A DNA stretch of 64,000 nt from Ruminococcaceae bacterium AM07-15. Its GTDB lineage: Bacteria > Bacillota > Clostridia > Oscillospirales > Butyricicoccaceae. Positions within the stretch are counted from its first letter, which is position 1, and the number at the start of each line of letters is the position of its first letter. The stretch is taken from NCBI GenBank assembly GCA_003477405.1, contig QUDE01000016.1, positions 1 through 64,000 on the forward strand, given 5' to 3'. The notes beneath the pieces were generated by a model that was not told the origin of the DNA, ran no database searches, and saw only the letters and a list, made by a program, of their open reading frames with translations. Shown here in pieces: positions 7,272 through 15,959 of the stretch. Both the position numbers and the translations under genes were made by a program.

Positions 7272-9908
7272 ATGAAAAGGAGGAAACGATCTTTCAGCCG
7301 GGCTCTGGCCGGTGTGCTGGCGGCGGCCATGCTCCTGCCCCTGATGCCCCGGGTGGAGGCTGGGGGAAAGAATTTACATGATGTGGTGCCCGATAGGACG
7401 CTGCGGGCGCTGATCAATGCCAAGCTGAGCACCGTGGAAAAACCCCGCCAGGCCACAGACCCCATCAGTGCGGATGATATGGCAAAGCTGACAGGGGAGG
7501 AGGCTTCGGAATTGAACCAAACGCCCGATTTCAGCCAGGGCCCGGGCATGAATGATCCGGGTGAGATTTCCAAAAAAGGCCTTTGCAGCGATGGCCTGGA
7601 AGAAAGCCAAAAGACCATCCAGAGCCTGGAAGGACTGCAATATGCAGTGAATCTGAAAAGCCTGGACCTGAGCGGCAACCAGATCACAGACCTTACGCCC
7701 CTGGCGGGTCTTACAAACCTGACCTATCTGGACCTCAGCGATAACCAGATCACAGACCTTACGCCCCTGGAGGGCTTTCTGGAAAGGATGAATAAGGGAG
7801 CAGACTATTTCGCCTGGCTGGTGGCGCAGAAAGCCCCCGACTGGAACATCCCGGTGCTGAAAGCCAGCCCGGAAGGGGAGGCAGTTCCGGTGCCGGACAG
7901 CGATTTCAAGGCGATCGGGCAGCTGGCGGAACTGAAAAACGACCAGGTCACATTTGATCAGTCCGTAGAGATCAGCGCCGTCAACCTGAAGGGGGTAAGC
8001 GCGGACTTTACAGAGGACCAATCCATCGAAGTGGAGTTTGCAAAGCGGCTGTATCAGCCCCTGGAAGAGGAGGATCTTGCCCTGACCATTTCTGGAAAGG
8101 GGACGAAGGAAAACAGCCAGAAATTCCACTATATTTTGCAGGCGACGGTGAACCTGCGCCAGGACAGCCTTTATCAGGTTTCCCTGGATTATCAGGAGGA
8201 TTTTCTCATCATCGATACGACCAAGGGAAAAAATGAGCCGGTCACCGTCACCGGCACCATCCGGAGAACGGACGGTGAGCAGGTAGAGCTGCAAAGCATC
8301 TCTGCAGTTGAGCTGTCTGAGTATACTTCAGAGTTGAGTTTTGTTGAGGCCACGGATGTTCAATGCAGCGGAAACACCTTCTCCTTCCAGGTGAAGCTAA
8401 AGGATGCGAACCGGAACTGGACGGGGGCCCAGTATCTGACGCCGGAGATCACCTACACTCTGGCGGACGGCACGCAGGAGACCATGCCTGCGAAAACGGC
8501 CGGCTTCCTGTTTTTTGTGGGCGATCCCTCTGGGCTGAAAGTGGATCGGACCATCACTTTCCATATGGACCAGGTCAGCAATGGGGAAATCACCTCCCAG
8601 CCGGTGCACCTGGAGATCCCCGGGGAAACGGTGAACACCACCACCACCTTGTATACTGCTGACATAGGACATATTCTCTGCTGGGCCCAGCAACAGGCGG
8701 ACGGCACATGGGTCTTTACACTGCCGGTGGACAATGTGGATCGGGCGGAGCTTCTTTATATTGCTCTCGATCCTGACGATGCGGGAGATAATCCCAGACT
8801 CTATGTTCCCGTGACAGTGCAGAAAATTTACCCCGATGACGGCGGCGGAGACCCGCTGCCCCCCTCCCTGGAGCAGCAGGTGAAAAACGCCCAGGAGGGC
8901 AGCACGGTGAAAACCACCCTTTCCCAGGGGCAGCAGGTGGATGCAAAGACCCTGGAAGCCCTGGCCGGGCGGGATGTAAAGCTGGAAGTCAGGACCGGCG
9001 ATGTGACCTTGCGCATTGACGGAAAGGATGTGCCCCAGGACGCCGAGCTGCCGCCGCTGACCGCCCGGGGCGTGCTGGACGGGGACGCCGTGCCCCAGGA
9101 GACCGTGGAGGGCCTGAGCGCCGGGCTGTTCAGTCGCACCCTTTCTCTCGAAGGCCAGGAAGAATTTGGCTATCCGGTGACGGTGCTGCTCTCCCTTGCG
9201 GAACAGAAGGGCCAATACCTGAACCTGTACCGCTATGAGGAAAACAGCCTCTATGGCCCGGGAAAGGGCAAAATGCTGGTGTTCCAGCAGTCTGCCTTGG
9301 TGCCGGAGGACGGAAAGGTGGAGCTGCGGCTGGAACAGGGCGGCGATTATGTGATGCTCTTTGACCAGCTTTCCCACGAGACGCCCTTCCTGGATGTGAG
9401 CCGCGACGATTGGTTCCAGGAGGATGTGCGCTTTGTGTGGCGCATGGGCTGGATGGAAGGGATGGAAAACGGCGACTTTGCACCGAACCAGACCCTGACC
9501 CGGGCCCAGCTGATGCAGATCCTCTATAACCAGGCCGGATGCCCGGAAGTTGCCGGGCAGGGGGATTTTTCCGATGTGGCAGAGATCAGCTGGTACTTTG
9601 AAGCAGTGCAGTGGGGCGCCCAGCAGGGCGTGACCCAGGGCTATGAGGACGGTTCCTTCCGGCCCAATGAGCCCATTTCCCGTCAGCAGCTGGCCGTGAT
9701 GCTCTATCGGTTCCATCAGGGAGCCGAAGGCGGCAGCCTGGAGGGCTTTGCCGATGCCGGTCAGGTGGCCTCCTGGGCGGAAGAGGCCATGGAATGGGCC
9801 GTGGGCCAGGGCATTGTGGGCGGCATGGAGGGCGATATGCTGGCTCCCCAGGGCAACGCCACCCGGGCCCAGTCGGCGGCCGTGCTCTGCCGTCTGGCGC
9901 AGAAATAA
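7272..9908 (+). CDS. Leucine-rich-repeat surface protein with three C-terminal SLH domains
   Basis: An 878-aa exported protein. A basic start and hydrophobic segment (residues 1-31) form the signal peptide. Residues about 120-172 hold two to three internalin-type leucine-rich repeats (LKSLDLSGNQITDLTPLAGL and one near-copy). A long beta-rich middle follows, ending in a region like those found before SLH domains. Three SLH repeats lie at about residues 700-875 (each FxDVxxxxWFxxAVxWxxxxGxxxGxxxGxFxPNxxxTRAQ), anchoring the protein to cell-wall polymers. The start follows GAAGGAGGTAGACCAG. It probably acts in surface adhesion or envelope architecture, which is inference. Confidence 0.85.
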   Translation: MKRRKRSFSRALAGVLAAAMLLPLMPRVEAGGKNLHDVVPDRTLRALINAKLSTVEKPRQATDPISADDMAKLTGEEASELNQTPDFSQGPGMNDPGEISKKGLCSDGLEESQKTIQSLEGLQYAVNLKSLDLSGNQITDLTPLAGLTNLTYLDLSDNQITDLTPLEGFLERMNKGADYFAWLVAQKAPDWNIPVLKASPEGEAVPVPDSDFKAIGQLAELKNDQVTFDQSVEISAVNLKGVSADFTEDQSIEVEFAKRLYQPLEEEDLALTISGKGTKENSQKFHYILQATVNLRQDSLYQVSLDYQEDFLIIDTTKGKNEPVTVTGTIRRTDGEQVELQSISAVELSEYTSELSFVEATDVQCSGNTFSFQVKLKDANRNWTGAQYLTPEITYTLADGTQETMPAKTAGFLFFVGDPSGLKVDRTITFHMDQVSNGEITSQPVHLEIPGETVNTTTTLYTADIGHILCWAQQQADGTWVFTLPVDNVDRAELLYIALDPDDAGDNPRLYVPVTVQKIYPDDGGGDPLPPSLEQQVKNAQEGSTVKTTLSQGQQVDAKTLEALAGRDVKLEVRTGDVTLRIDGKDVPQDAELPPLTARGVLDGDAVPQETVEGLSAGLFSRTLSLEGQEEFGYPVTVLLSLAEQKGQYLNLYRYEENSLYGPGKGKMLVFQQSALVPEDGKVELRLEQGGDYVMLFDQLSHETPFLDVSRDDWFQEDVRFVWRMGWMEGMENGDFAPNQTLTRAQLMQILYNQAGCPEVAGQGDFSDVAEISWYFEAVQWGAQQGVTQGYEDGSFRPNEPISRQQLAVMLYRFHQGAEGGSLEGFADAGQVASWAEEAMEWAVGQGIVGGMEGDMLAPQGNATRAQSAAVLCRLAQK

Positions 9909-9914
9909 AACGCG

Positions 9915-9986
9915 GGGTGACCCCGCAGGCACTTGCAACCCCCTTGAAGCGGTTTTTGCCGCTTCAAGGGGGTTTTGCTGTTTTTT
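9915..9986 (+). terminator. Element E with a strong terminator hairpin
   Basis: GCGGGGTGACCCCGC is followed by a 13-bp stem (CCCCCTTGAAGCGG / CCGCTTCAAGGGGG) and T-rich DNA. It uses the same building blocks as the copy after the PBP gene. Confidence 0.8.
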
Positions 9987-10334
9987 CCACTTTTTCGAAA
10001 GGCTCGTCCGCCTTCGTCTGTCGAAAAACCGTCATGGTGTAAAAAAGCTTTTGTCCTGCTTTTTATCAATTCGCAAAAAGCCGCGACCTGTGCGTGGCTT
10101 TTTGCACTTCTCAAGGGGCAAGTGTGCGCCAGAGGCGTGCACATAGCCCCTTGCAAAAACTCGAAAAAGTGGCTTTTTCCACTTTTTCGAAAGGCTCGTC
10201 CGCCTTTTTTCGTCTTTTTCCCGTTTGCGGCAAAAAAAGACGGAAGAAACCGGATAAAATGGGGCATACTTCTCTATAAGGAACGAAAGGCCGGATTTTT
10301 CAAAAAAGCCGGCGGAAAAAAGGAGGATGCCCAA
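9987..10334. repeat. Gap with repeated CCACTTTTTCGAAAGGCTCGTCCGCC block and hairpins
   Basis: The block CCACTTTTTCGAAAGGCTCG occurs at about 9989 and again at about 10182. Between them are an imperfect GCAAAAAGCC/GGCTTTTTGC hairpin (about 10074-10111) and an AAGGGGC.../GCCCCTT hairpin pair (about 10114-10154). These hairpins are AT-richer than elsewhere and differ from elements A-D. No gene is supported. Confidence 0.5.
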
Positions 10335-10982
10335 GTGGGAAAAAAACAAATGGTGGCTGCACTTTGCACAATGGGGATGCTGGCCCTGCCTGTTCAGGCG
10401 GCGGAAAACAGTCCGGCGCCGGGACAGGAACTGTACGGCATTTTGCACAGCCTGTGCCAGCTGGTGCGGCAGGAGGTGCTGGAGGAAGAGCCGGAGGTGT
10501 GCGAGGCGCCTTTGCCGGAGAGCCCCATGGGGCTGAGTCAGACCGAACCGGCCCAGGAGACCCTGGCGGCGGAGGCACCCAAGCCCACCCCCAAGATCAG
10601 CCTGACGCCCCAGGAGGTTTCCATGATGGAATATGTGGTGGAGAGGGAAGTCCACGGGGCCAGCTATGCCCACAAGATCGCCATCGCCAATGTGATCGTC
10701 AACCGGGTGCTGGACAGCCGGTTTCCCGGAACTGTGAGCGAGGTGCTCCACGCCCCCAAACAGTTTCCCATTTCCATTCAGAATTATTATCACCCCAAGT
10801 GGCACCCCAGCGATGAGACCATCAACGCGGTGTATGCCGCCGTCTATGAGCCGGATACCACCGGCGGGGCCCTGTATTTTTACGCGCCCCGGTACACGGC
10901 AGCCAAGACCGCTGCCTGGTTTGAAAACAGCCTGACTTTCTGCTTTGAAATGGAAGGTCACCGCTTCTTTTCGGCAGCGTGA
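10335..10982 (+). CDS. SleB-type cell-wall hydrolase (spore cortex-lytic family)
   Basis: A 215-aa exported hydrolase. The GTG start at 10335 follows AAAAAGGAGGATGCCCAA; the longer open frame upstream runs through repeat DNA. Residues 1-20 form a signal peptide. After a Pro/Glu-rich linker, residues about 95-213 match the SleB/CwlJ catalytic domain (VEREVHGASYAHKIAIANVIVNRV...FPGTVSEVL...QFPISIQ...GGALYFYAP). It lacks the N-terminal peptidoglycan-binding repeats of classical SleB, so it is closer to the short vegetative or CwlJ-like forms. Its TGA stop is the centre of the palindrome GCAGCG-TGA-CGCTGC. Confidence 0.85.
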   Translation: MGKKQMVAALCTMGMLALPVQAAENSPAPGQELYGILHSLCQLVRQEVLEEEPEVCEAPLPESPMGLSQTEPAQETLAAEAPKPTPKISLTPQEVSMMEYVVEREVHGASYAHKIAIANVIVNRVLDSRFPGTVSEVLHAPKQFPISIQNYYHPKWHPSDETINAVYAAVYEPDTTGGALYFYAPRYTAAKTAAWFENSLTFCFEMEGHRFFSAA

Positions 10983-11194
10983 CGCTGCACCCAAAACTCG
11001 CTGAAGGCTGTATGCGTTGTCAGGCTGATTGCTCCGGGTGTGATAAACCATCACCCGGGAAGGGCCGTTGTGCAGTCCTGGCCGAAAGCATAGAAAAAGC
11101 TCCCCACAGGGGAGCTTTTCTTTTTGCTTGGTTGTGCGTCCCAGCGCGGGAGCGCAGTATGGCCGTTCGGCCACCGGACCAGCGTCACGCTGCC
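10974..11194. repeat. Canonical composite gap: PAL15 - element B - terminator - element A - PAL15
   Basis: This is a clear full copy. GCAGCGTGACGCTGC at 10974-10988 contains the stop codon of the preceding gene. Element B follows with its CCGGGTG/CACCCGG hairpin (about 10989-11090), then a terminator (11094-11124), then inverted element A (about 11128-11163), then GTTCGGCCACCGGAC- and CAGCGTCACGCTG-type palindromes, the last ending at 11193 before a -35 box. Confidence 0.8.
11094..11124. terminator. Intrinsic terminator inside the composite
   Basis: AAAAAGCTCCCC / GGGGAGCTTTTCTTTTT with an ACA loop. Confidence 0.8.
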
Positions 11195-11224
11195 TTGACG
11201 GGAGAGGGGAGGATGTGGTAAATT
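11195..11224 (+). promoter_or_regulatory. Promoter of the small membrane protein gene
   Basis: TTGACG at 11195-11200 and TAAATT at 11219-11224, spacer 18 bp. A CAGCG-TCA-CGCTG palindrome ends one base upstream. Confidence 0.5.
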
Positions 11225-11278
11225 AAAACTATAATAAGTTAGTGCAAAAAATCATCATGAGAAAGCGGGGGTGAAGAT

Positions 11279-11722
11279 ATGATCAGCGGGTACAATGGGA
11301 AAAAGAACATTTTCTTTTTGATTGGGATGGATGTGGCCTTGGTCATCTGGGAGATTTCCATCATGGTTCGCTACGGAGATTGGAAAGCCGGGGTCTTTGA
11401 TCTTCCCGTGCTGATGGGATTGACCGGGATCAGCCTGTTTACCAGCCAGATCTTTGACGCCCTGAGGAGATGGGCCCGGGAGCCCGCCCCTTCCGGCCAA
11501 GAGGCAAAACGGAAAAAGCTGGAGCGCACATTGAATTTATTGTTCCTGCTGGCATCGGTTCTGATGCTGGGCGGGACGGTGTACCTTTTCATCCAGGGAC
11601 AGAAAGAAGGGTTTGGCCTGCTGAGCACAACGATACTCCTGGTTGTGGCAAACTTCGTCCTGTGGGTGATTCATGGGGTCCAAAGCGCCCGGGCCTTGGT
11701 GAAAAGAAAATTCAATGAGTAG
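11279..11722 (+). CDS. Hypothetical four-helix membrane protein
   Basis: A 147-aa protein with about four hydrophobic segments (roughly residues 10-28, 40-58, 82-104 and 112-132) and a charged cytoplasmic loop (RRWAREPAPSGQEAKRKKLER) between segments two and three. The start follows a GGGGGTGAAG ribosome site. It is a single-gene unit with a promoter before it and a composite repeat directly after its TAG. No family is recognised. Confidence 0.55.
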   Translation: MISGYNGKKNIFFLIGMDVALVIWEISIMVRYGDWKAGVFDLPVLMGLTGISLFTSQIFDALRRWAREPAPSGQEAKRKKLERTLNLLFLLASVLMLGGTVYLFIQGQKEGFGLLSTTILLVVANFVLWVIHGVQSARALVKRKFNE

Positions 11723-11724
11723 GC

Positions 11725-11935
11725 AGCGTGACGCTGCACCCAAAACTCGCTGAAGGCTGTATGCGTTGTCAGGCTGATTGCTCCGGGTGTGATAAACCAT
11801 CACCCGGGAAGGGCCGTTGTGCAATCCTGGCCGAAAGCATGAAAAAGCCTCCCTTCCGGGAGGCTTTTTCTTTTCTCTTCGTTCTGTTGCCGGGCGCGGC
11901 AGCGCAGTATGGGTGCAGCGTCACGCTGCATAAGG
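11725..11935. repeat. Composite gap almost identical to 10974-11194
   Basis: The TAG stop is followed by GCAGCGTGACGCTGC, an element B copy that is nearly base-for-base the one 750 bp upstream, a terminator (11842-11870, AAAAAGCCTCCC / GGGAGGCTTTTTC), inverted element A, and GCAGCGTCACGCTGC. The near-identity of neighbouring copies suggests recent duplication or gene conversion. Confidence 0.8.
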
Positions 11936-11967
11936 GAAAAGTTATGCTTTTGATATGAATATACTAT

Positions 11968-11996
11968 TTTACTTATGAGCGAGGGGGGCGTATAGT
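11968..11996 (+). promoter_or_regulatory. Promoter of the chromate-transporter pair
   Basis: TTTACT at 11968-11973 and TATAGT at 11991-11996, spacer 17 bp. Confidence 0.55.
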
Positions 11997-12028
11997 AGAC
12001 AGGGAAACAAAGAAAGAGGTGTGAATGC

Positions 12029-12610
12029 TTGAAAAAAGACCTGAAATTTTTCTGGACGCTCTTTATCTCCACCTTCACCCTCAGCGCCTTCACCTTCGGC
12101 GGCGGCTATGTGATCGTGCCGCTGATGCGCAAGAAGTTCGTTGAGACCCTGGGGTGGATCGATGAAGAGGAAATGCTGGACCTGATCGCCATCGCTCAGT
12201 CGGCCCCCGGTCCTATCGCCGTCAATTCCTCCATCATCATCGGCTACCGTCTGGCCGGCATCCCCGGCGCACTGGTGACCACCTTCGGCACCGTTTTGCC
12301 CCCCATGGTCATCCTGTCGGTGATCTCCCAGTTCTATACCGCCTTCCGGGATAATGTGGTGGTGTCCCTGGTGCTCAAGGGTATGGGCATCGGCGTGGCC
12401 GCCGTCATCGTGGATGTGGTCTACACCATGGCCAAGGGCGTTGTCAAAACCAAGGACGCTCTTTGGATCATCGTCATGTGCGTGGCGTTGGTTGTGGCCC
12501 TGTTCACCAGCGTCAATGTGGTGTTCGTCATCCTGGCCTGCGGCGTTGTGGGCGCCATCAATGTGATCGCTCAGGATAAAAAGACGGGGAAGGGAGGCAA
12601 GGCCGCATGA
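12029..12610 (+). CDS. Chromate transporter (ChrA family), first half-size subunit
   Basis: A 193-aa membrane protein of the CHR family, half the length of full ChrA. The TTG start follows AAAGAGGTG. The family signature FGGGYVIVPLM lies at about residues 23-33 and APGPIAVNSSIIIGYRLAG at about residues 64-82, with about five to six membrane segments. Half-size CHR proteins work as heterodimers, and the second half overlaps by 4 bp. Many clostridial members are annotated as chromate transporters by homology only; the physiological anion is unknown. Confidence 0.85.
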   Translation: MKKDLKFFWTLFISTFTLSAFTFGGGYVIVPLMRKKFVETLGWIDEEEMLDLIAIAQSAPGPIAVNSSIIIGYRLAGIPGALVTTFGTVLPPMVILSVISQFYTAFRDNVVVSLVLKGMGIGVAAVIVDVVYTMAKGVVKTKDALWIIVMCVALVVALFTSVNVVFVILACGVVGAINVIAQDKKTGKGGKAA

Positions 12611-13164
12611 TTCTGCTTCAGCTTCTTTGGGCCTTTGTCCAGGTTGGGGCCTTCAGCTTCGGCGGCGGCTATGCCGCGCTGCCCCTCATCGAAGAACAGG
12701 TGGTCAAGGCCAATCATTGGCTGACCGCTCAGGAATTTACCGATATCATCACCATTTCCCAGATGACCCCCGGCCCTATCGCCATCAACTCGGCCTCCTT
12801 TGTGGGCATCCGGATGGGCGGTATCCTGGGCACGGTGGTGGCCACCTTCGGCTGCATCCTGCCCTCCCTGGTCATCGTGCTGCTGCTGTCCTACTTCTTC
12901 TTCAAATACCGGAACCTGCGGATGGTGCAGGGCATCGTCAAGGGCCTGCGCCCCGGCGTTGTGGCCCTGATCGCCGCTTCCGGCTATGGCCTGATGGCCA
13001 ACGCCCTGTGGGGCGACGGCGCTTTCCGCTTTGCCGCCCTGGATTGGTTTGCCGTGGTGCTTTTCGCCGCCGCTTTGGTGGTGCTGCGGAAATGGAAGCC
13101 CAACCCCATCTATGTGATGGTGGCCTGCGGCGTTGTGGGCGCATTGTTCTACGGTTTGGTATGA
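12607..13164 (+). CDS. Chromate transporter (ChrA family), second half-size subunit
   Basis: A 185-aa partner of the preceding protein, starting at an ATG that overlaps its stop (ATGA), so the two are translationally coupled. It has FGGGYAALPLIEEQV near residues 18-32 and MTPGPIAINSASFVGIRMGG near residues 55-74. The two halves are clearly related to each other, as expected for antiparallel half-transporters. Confidence 0.85.
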   Translation: MILLQLLWAFVQVGAFSFGGGYAALPLIEEQVVKANHWLTAQEFTDIITISQMTPGPIAINSASFVGIRMGGILGTVVATFGCILPSLVIVLLLSYFFFKYRNLRMVQGIVKGLRPGVVALIAASGYGLMANALWGDGAFRFAALDWFAVVLFAAALVVLRKWKPNPIYVMVACGVVGALFYGLV

Positions 13165-13173
13165 TAAAATAAC

Positions 13174-13475
13174 AAGAAAAGCTCCCCTAAAGGGGAGCTT
13201 TTCTTGTCCCGTGTCGGGACCAGCGTGACGCTGGACCCATACTGCGCTGCCGCGCTGGGCAAGCAGCGTGACGCTGCACCCATGCTACGCTGCCGCGCCC
13301 GGCAACAGAACGAAGAAAAAAGGAAAAGCCTCCCGGAAGGGAGGCTTTTTCCATGCTTTCAGCCAGGAGTGCATTTTGGCGCCTTTCGGCTACGGCCCGC
13401 CGCAGCCGAAGCGCCGGGGAACACAAGCGCATACAGCCGGGGAGAGTATGACAGCCCAGGCACTGGGCGCATAGG
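13174..13475. repeat. Composite gap with two terminators and several PAL15 units
   Basis: A terminator at 13174-13204 (AAGAAAAGCTCCCC / GGGGAGCTTTTCTT) serves the transporter pair. Then come GTCCCGTGTCGGGAC, CCAGCGTGACGCTGG, element A core, GCAGCGTGACGCTGC, a second element A core, a second terminator (13321-13350), element B with a TTCGGC...GCCGAA hairpin in its slot (about 13375-13440), and GCCCAG-GCA-CTGGGC. Confidence 0.75.
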
Positions 13476-13498
13476 ATGGGGAGAAAGGATGTGAGGGG

Positions 13499-14257
13499 AT
13501 GGGGAAACCATTCAAATGTGCCCTGGTGGGCGGCGACGGGCGGCAAATCCTCCTGGGCCGCCTTCTGGAACAAGAGGGCTTTCCGGTGCGCCGCTTTGCT
13601 CTGCCGGAAGGGGAGAAACACCTGGAAGGGGCGCTGGCAGAAGCCGGGTGCGTGCTGCTGCCCCTGCCGGTGGAGCGGGAGGGACTGCTCAACGCTCCGC
13701 TCTGCAACGAGCAAAAATGGCCCATGGAAAAGATCCTGGAGGCCATACCCCGGGGCACCCTGGTGCTGGGGGGACAGGTGAGCGCCCACTTGCAAAAGTT
13801 GGGGGAGCAGCAGGGCCTGCGCCTTGTGGACTACGGCGCACGGGAGGACTTCCTGTGCCGCAACGCCGCCATCACCGCCGAAGGGGCCTTGCAGCTGGCC
13901 ATGGGCCACCACCAGGAAAGCCTGGGGGATACCCGGTGCCTGGTGCTGGGCTATGGCCGGTGCGGCAAGGCGCTGTGCCGGGCGCTGTCCGGCATCACCC
14001 GGCCCTGGGTGTGGGCCAGGCGGCCGGAGATCAGAGCCCAGGCCCGGGCGGAGGGGTTCTTTGCCCCGGATACACTTGCGGAAGGGCTGAAGGGGGCCGG
14101 GGTGATTTTCAACACCGTGCCCGCTCTTCTGATCGGGGAAAATCAGGCCGGGCTGCTGGAAAAAGACAGCCTGTATCTGGAATTGGCCGGAAACCCAGGG
14201 GGGGCTGGATTTTTCGCCCAGGGGTCTTTTCAAACAGGGGGGAATGTGGTACAGTGA
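13499..14257 (+). CDS. dpaA: Dipicolinate synthase subunit A, C-terminally shortened
   Basis: A 252-aa homologue of SpoVFA/DpaA, which with DpaB makes dipicolinic acid in the mother cell. The N-terminal half and the Rossmann region (VLGYGRCGKALCRAL, about residues 143-157) fit well, as does AREDFLCRNAAITAEGAL. After PGG near residue 240 the protein ends in a short unrelated tail. The B. subtilis protein runs about 45-55 residues further, including a conserved LPG(I/K)VAP segment. A run of seven G at 14199-14205 could hide a one-base shift, but the other frame does not restore the missing part. Its usual neighbour dpaB lies 17 kb away. Confidence 0.75.
   Translation: MGKPFKCALVGGDGRQILLGRLLEQEGFPVRRFALPEGEKHLEGALAEAGCVLLPLPVEREGLLNAPLCNEQKWPMEKILEAIPRGTLVLGGQVSAHLQKLGEQQGLRLVDYGAREDFLCRNAAITAEGALQLAMGHHQESLGDTRCLVLGYGRCGKALCRALSGITRPWVWARRPEIRAQARAEGFFAPDTLAEGLKGAGVIFNTVPALLIGENQAGLLEKDSLYLELAGNPGGAGFFAQGSFQTGGNVVQ
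14227..14255 (+). promoter_or_regulatory. Possible promoter of the DUF4438 gene inside the dpaA 3' end
   Basis: TTTTCA at 14227-14232 and TACAGT at 14250-14255, spacer 17 bp. The -35 box is poor, so this is tentative. Confidence 0.35.
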
Positions 14258-14302
14258 AAGGCAGAAGATCCTTATTATGATCAAGGAAGGGGAAATTTCG
14301 TC

Positions 14303-15160
14303 ATGCTGAAAACAAACCGTGAAGATTTGCCCATGCTGCTGGTTCAGGGCCAGGTGCGCCACTCCAAGGGGGCCCAGGCCTATCGCCATACCATCGACGG
14401 CGAGCCGTTCACTCTGCCGGCCACCGGCGGCATCACCCTCAACGCCAAGATCGGCGATCGGTGCGTGGGCTGGGCCGCTGACCATCTGGAGCCCGGCGTC
14501 ACCGCCCGCAATGAAAACGACGACTATAACGCCGCTCTCCAGGGCCTGTCCTGCATCGGCAACACCGCCATTGTCATGTCTGGCGACGCCAAGGGCGCCC
14601 GTGGCTTTGTCACCGGCAAGCACGGCGGCTGCGAGCATCTGCTGTGCTACTTCGACCAGGAGACCATGGAGAAGATGACCATCGGCGATAAGATCGATGT
14701 GCGCAGCCAGGGCCAGGGCATGAAGCTGCTGGATTATCCCGACATCCTGCTGCGGAACATGAGCCCCGAGCTGCTGGAAAAGATGAACATCGAAGAGAAG
14801 GACGGCAAGCTGAAAGTGGGCGTTGCCAAGATCGTTCCCGCCTGCATCATGGGCAGCGGCCTGGGCGCTTCCACCTCCTATTATGGGGATTATGACATCA
14901 CCCTCCACGACAAGAAGATCACCGAGGAATATGGGCTGGACAAGCTGCGCTTCGGCGATATCGTGGCCATCACCGATGCCGACACCCGCTTCGGCCGCAA
15001 CTTTATGACCGGTGCTATGACCATCGGCGTTGTGGTGCATTCCGACTGCATCCTGGCCGGTCACGGCCCTGGCGTCACCACTCTGATGACCTGCAAAACC
15101 CCGCTGATCGAAGCATTCATTGACGAAAACGCCAACCTGGCAGACTACTTCGTGCGCTAG
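14303..15160 (+). CDS. DUF4438 domain protein
   Basis: A 285-aa soluble protein matching the DUF4438 family over its length (ATGGITLNAKIGDRCVGWAADHLEPGV near the start, IMGSGLGASTSYYGDYDI in the second half, GHGPGVTTLMT near the end). The family has no established function. It follows dpaA by 45 bp and may share its transcript or use the promoter in the dpaA tail. The start follows AAGGAAGGGGAAATTTCGTC. A GTGGCGAGCCGCCAC palindrome begins with the G of its TAG stop. Confidence 0.75.
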   Translation: MLKTNREDLPMLLVQGQVRHSKGAQAYRHTIDGEPFTLPATGGITLNAKIGDRCVGWAADHLEPGVTARNENDDYNAALQGLSCIGNTAIVMSGDAKGARGFVTGKHGGCEHLLCYFDQETMEKMTIGDKIDVRSQGQGMKLLDYPDILLRNMSPELLEKMNIEEKDGKLKVGVAKIVPACIMGSGLGASTSYYGDYDITLHDKKITEEYGLDKLRFGDIVAITDADTRFGRNFMTGAMTIGVVVHSDCILAGHGPGVTTLMTCKTPLIEAFIDENANLADYFVR

Positions 15161-15355
15161 TGGCGAGCCGCCACAGCCATACTGCGCTGCCGCGCTAGGC
15201 AATAGCGCTCAGGCCTGTTGTGTGTTGGGCAGCAAAGAAAAATATGGGTGCAGCGTCAAAAAAAGCCTCCCGGATAGGGAGGCTTTTTTGCTGTTTTGGT
15301 TCGTTGTTTTTGCCCCGGCAAAAAGGAATGGCTGTCCGGGCTCCGGACCAGCGTC
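15160..15355. repeat. Composite gap between two convergent genes
   Basis: GTGGCGAGCCGCCAC overlaps the stop of the DUF4438 gene. Element A core follows, then GCAGCGTC interrupted halfway and fused to a terminator (AAAAAAAGCCTCCC / GGGAGGCTTTTTTG, 15258-15290). GTCCGG-nnn-CCGGAC and CAGCGTCACGCTG palindromes end the gap. The half-palindrome joined to the terminator marks a junction between modules. Confidence 0.7.
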
Positions 15356-15368
15356 ACGCTGCCTGCCG

Positions 15369-15908
15369 TTAATAGATTGCCTCGAGCTGCATCAAATCCA
15401 AAAGGGCGTAATAGGCATCGGGCTGGGCGGTCCAGTAGGTTTCCCAGTTTTGGGAGACACCGTGGGAGCCGATGCGGTTCCACACCCACACACGGGCACA
15501 ATCGGGGCCCCAGGTGGCAATCTCGATAAAATGCCAGGGGGTGTCGATCTCCACATAGGCTTCCGGGCCTTTCATGGCCCGGTCCACATCCTTACCCACC
15601 CAGTCATCCAAAGAGGGGGCGGCATAGGTCAGGCCCTCCACATAGGAGCGAACCAGGGCGAACTGCTCTTCGGTCATCTCCCGGCTGTTCAGGTGCAGGC
15701 CCTTGCCGTCATCGGCGTAAGGCTCCAGTCGTACCAGGTCCTGGTCCAGGTCCACCTGGGCCAGGGCTTCGGTGACCCGCGCCTGCCGGGTTTCTTTTTC
15801 TTCCTGGGTCAGTGGGGGCTTTTCTTCCTCCTCCTTGCGGCAGCCCATGGGGAAGAGAAGCAGAAGGGCCAAAAGGAGAAGTGTCCATCTGGGATGTATT
15901 CGTTTCAT
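15369..15908 (-). CDS. Lipoprotein of unknown function
   Basis: A 179-aa exported lipoprotein. I chose the ATG at 15908 because GGAGGGATCG precedes it; an ATG six codons earlier overlaps that ribosome site. Residues 1-22 form a type II signal peptide ending FPMGC, so Cys22-23 would be lipid-modified. A short Glu/Lys-rich linker leads to a domain of about 130 residues with several Trp, including ENWETYWTAQPDAYYALLD near the end. No family is recognised. It resembles the anchored protein at 1172-1702 in size and in Trp/Asp-rich style but not clearly in sequence. Confidence 0.65.
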   Translation of the reverse strand: MKRIHPRWTLLLLALLLLFPMGCRKEEEEKPPLTQEEKETRQARVTEALAQVDLDQDLVRLEPYADDGKGLHLNSREMTEEQFALVRSYVEGLTYAAPSLDDWVGKDVDRAMKGPEAYVEIDTPWHFIEIATWGPDCARVWVWNRIGSHGVSQNWETYWTAQPDAYYALLDLMQLEAIY

Positions 15909-15959
15909 CGTCGATCCCTCCTCCATTTTTATTTAATGTGATAATAACATAAAGTAAAG

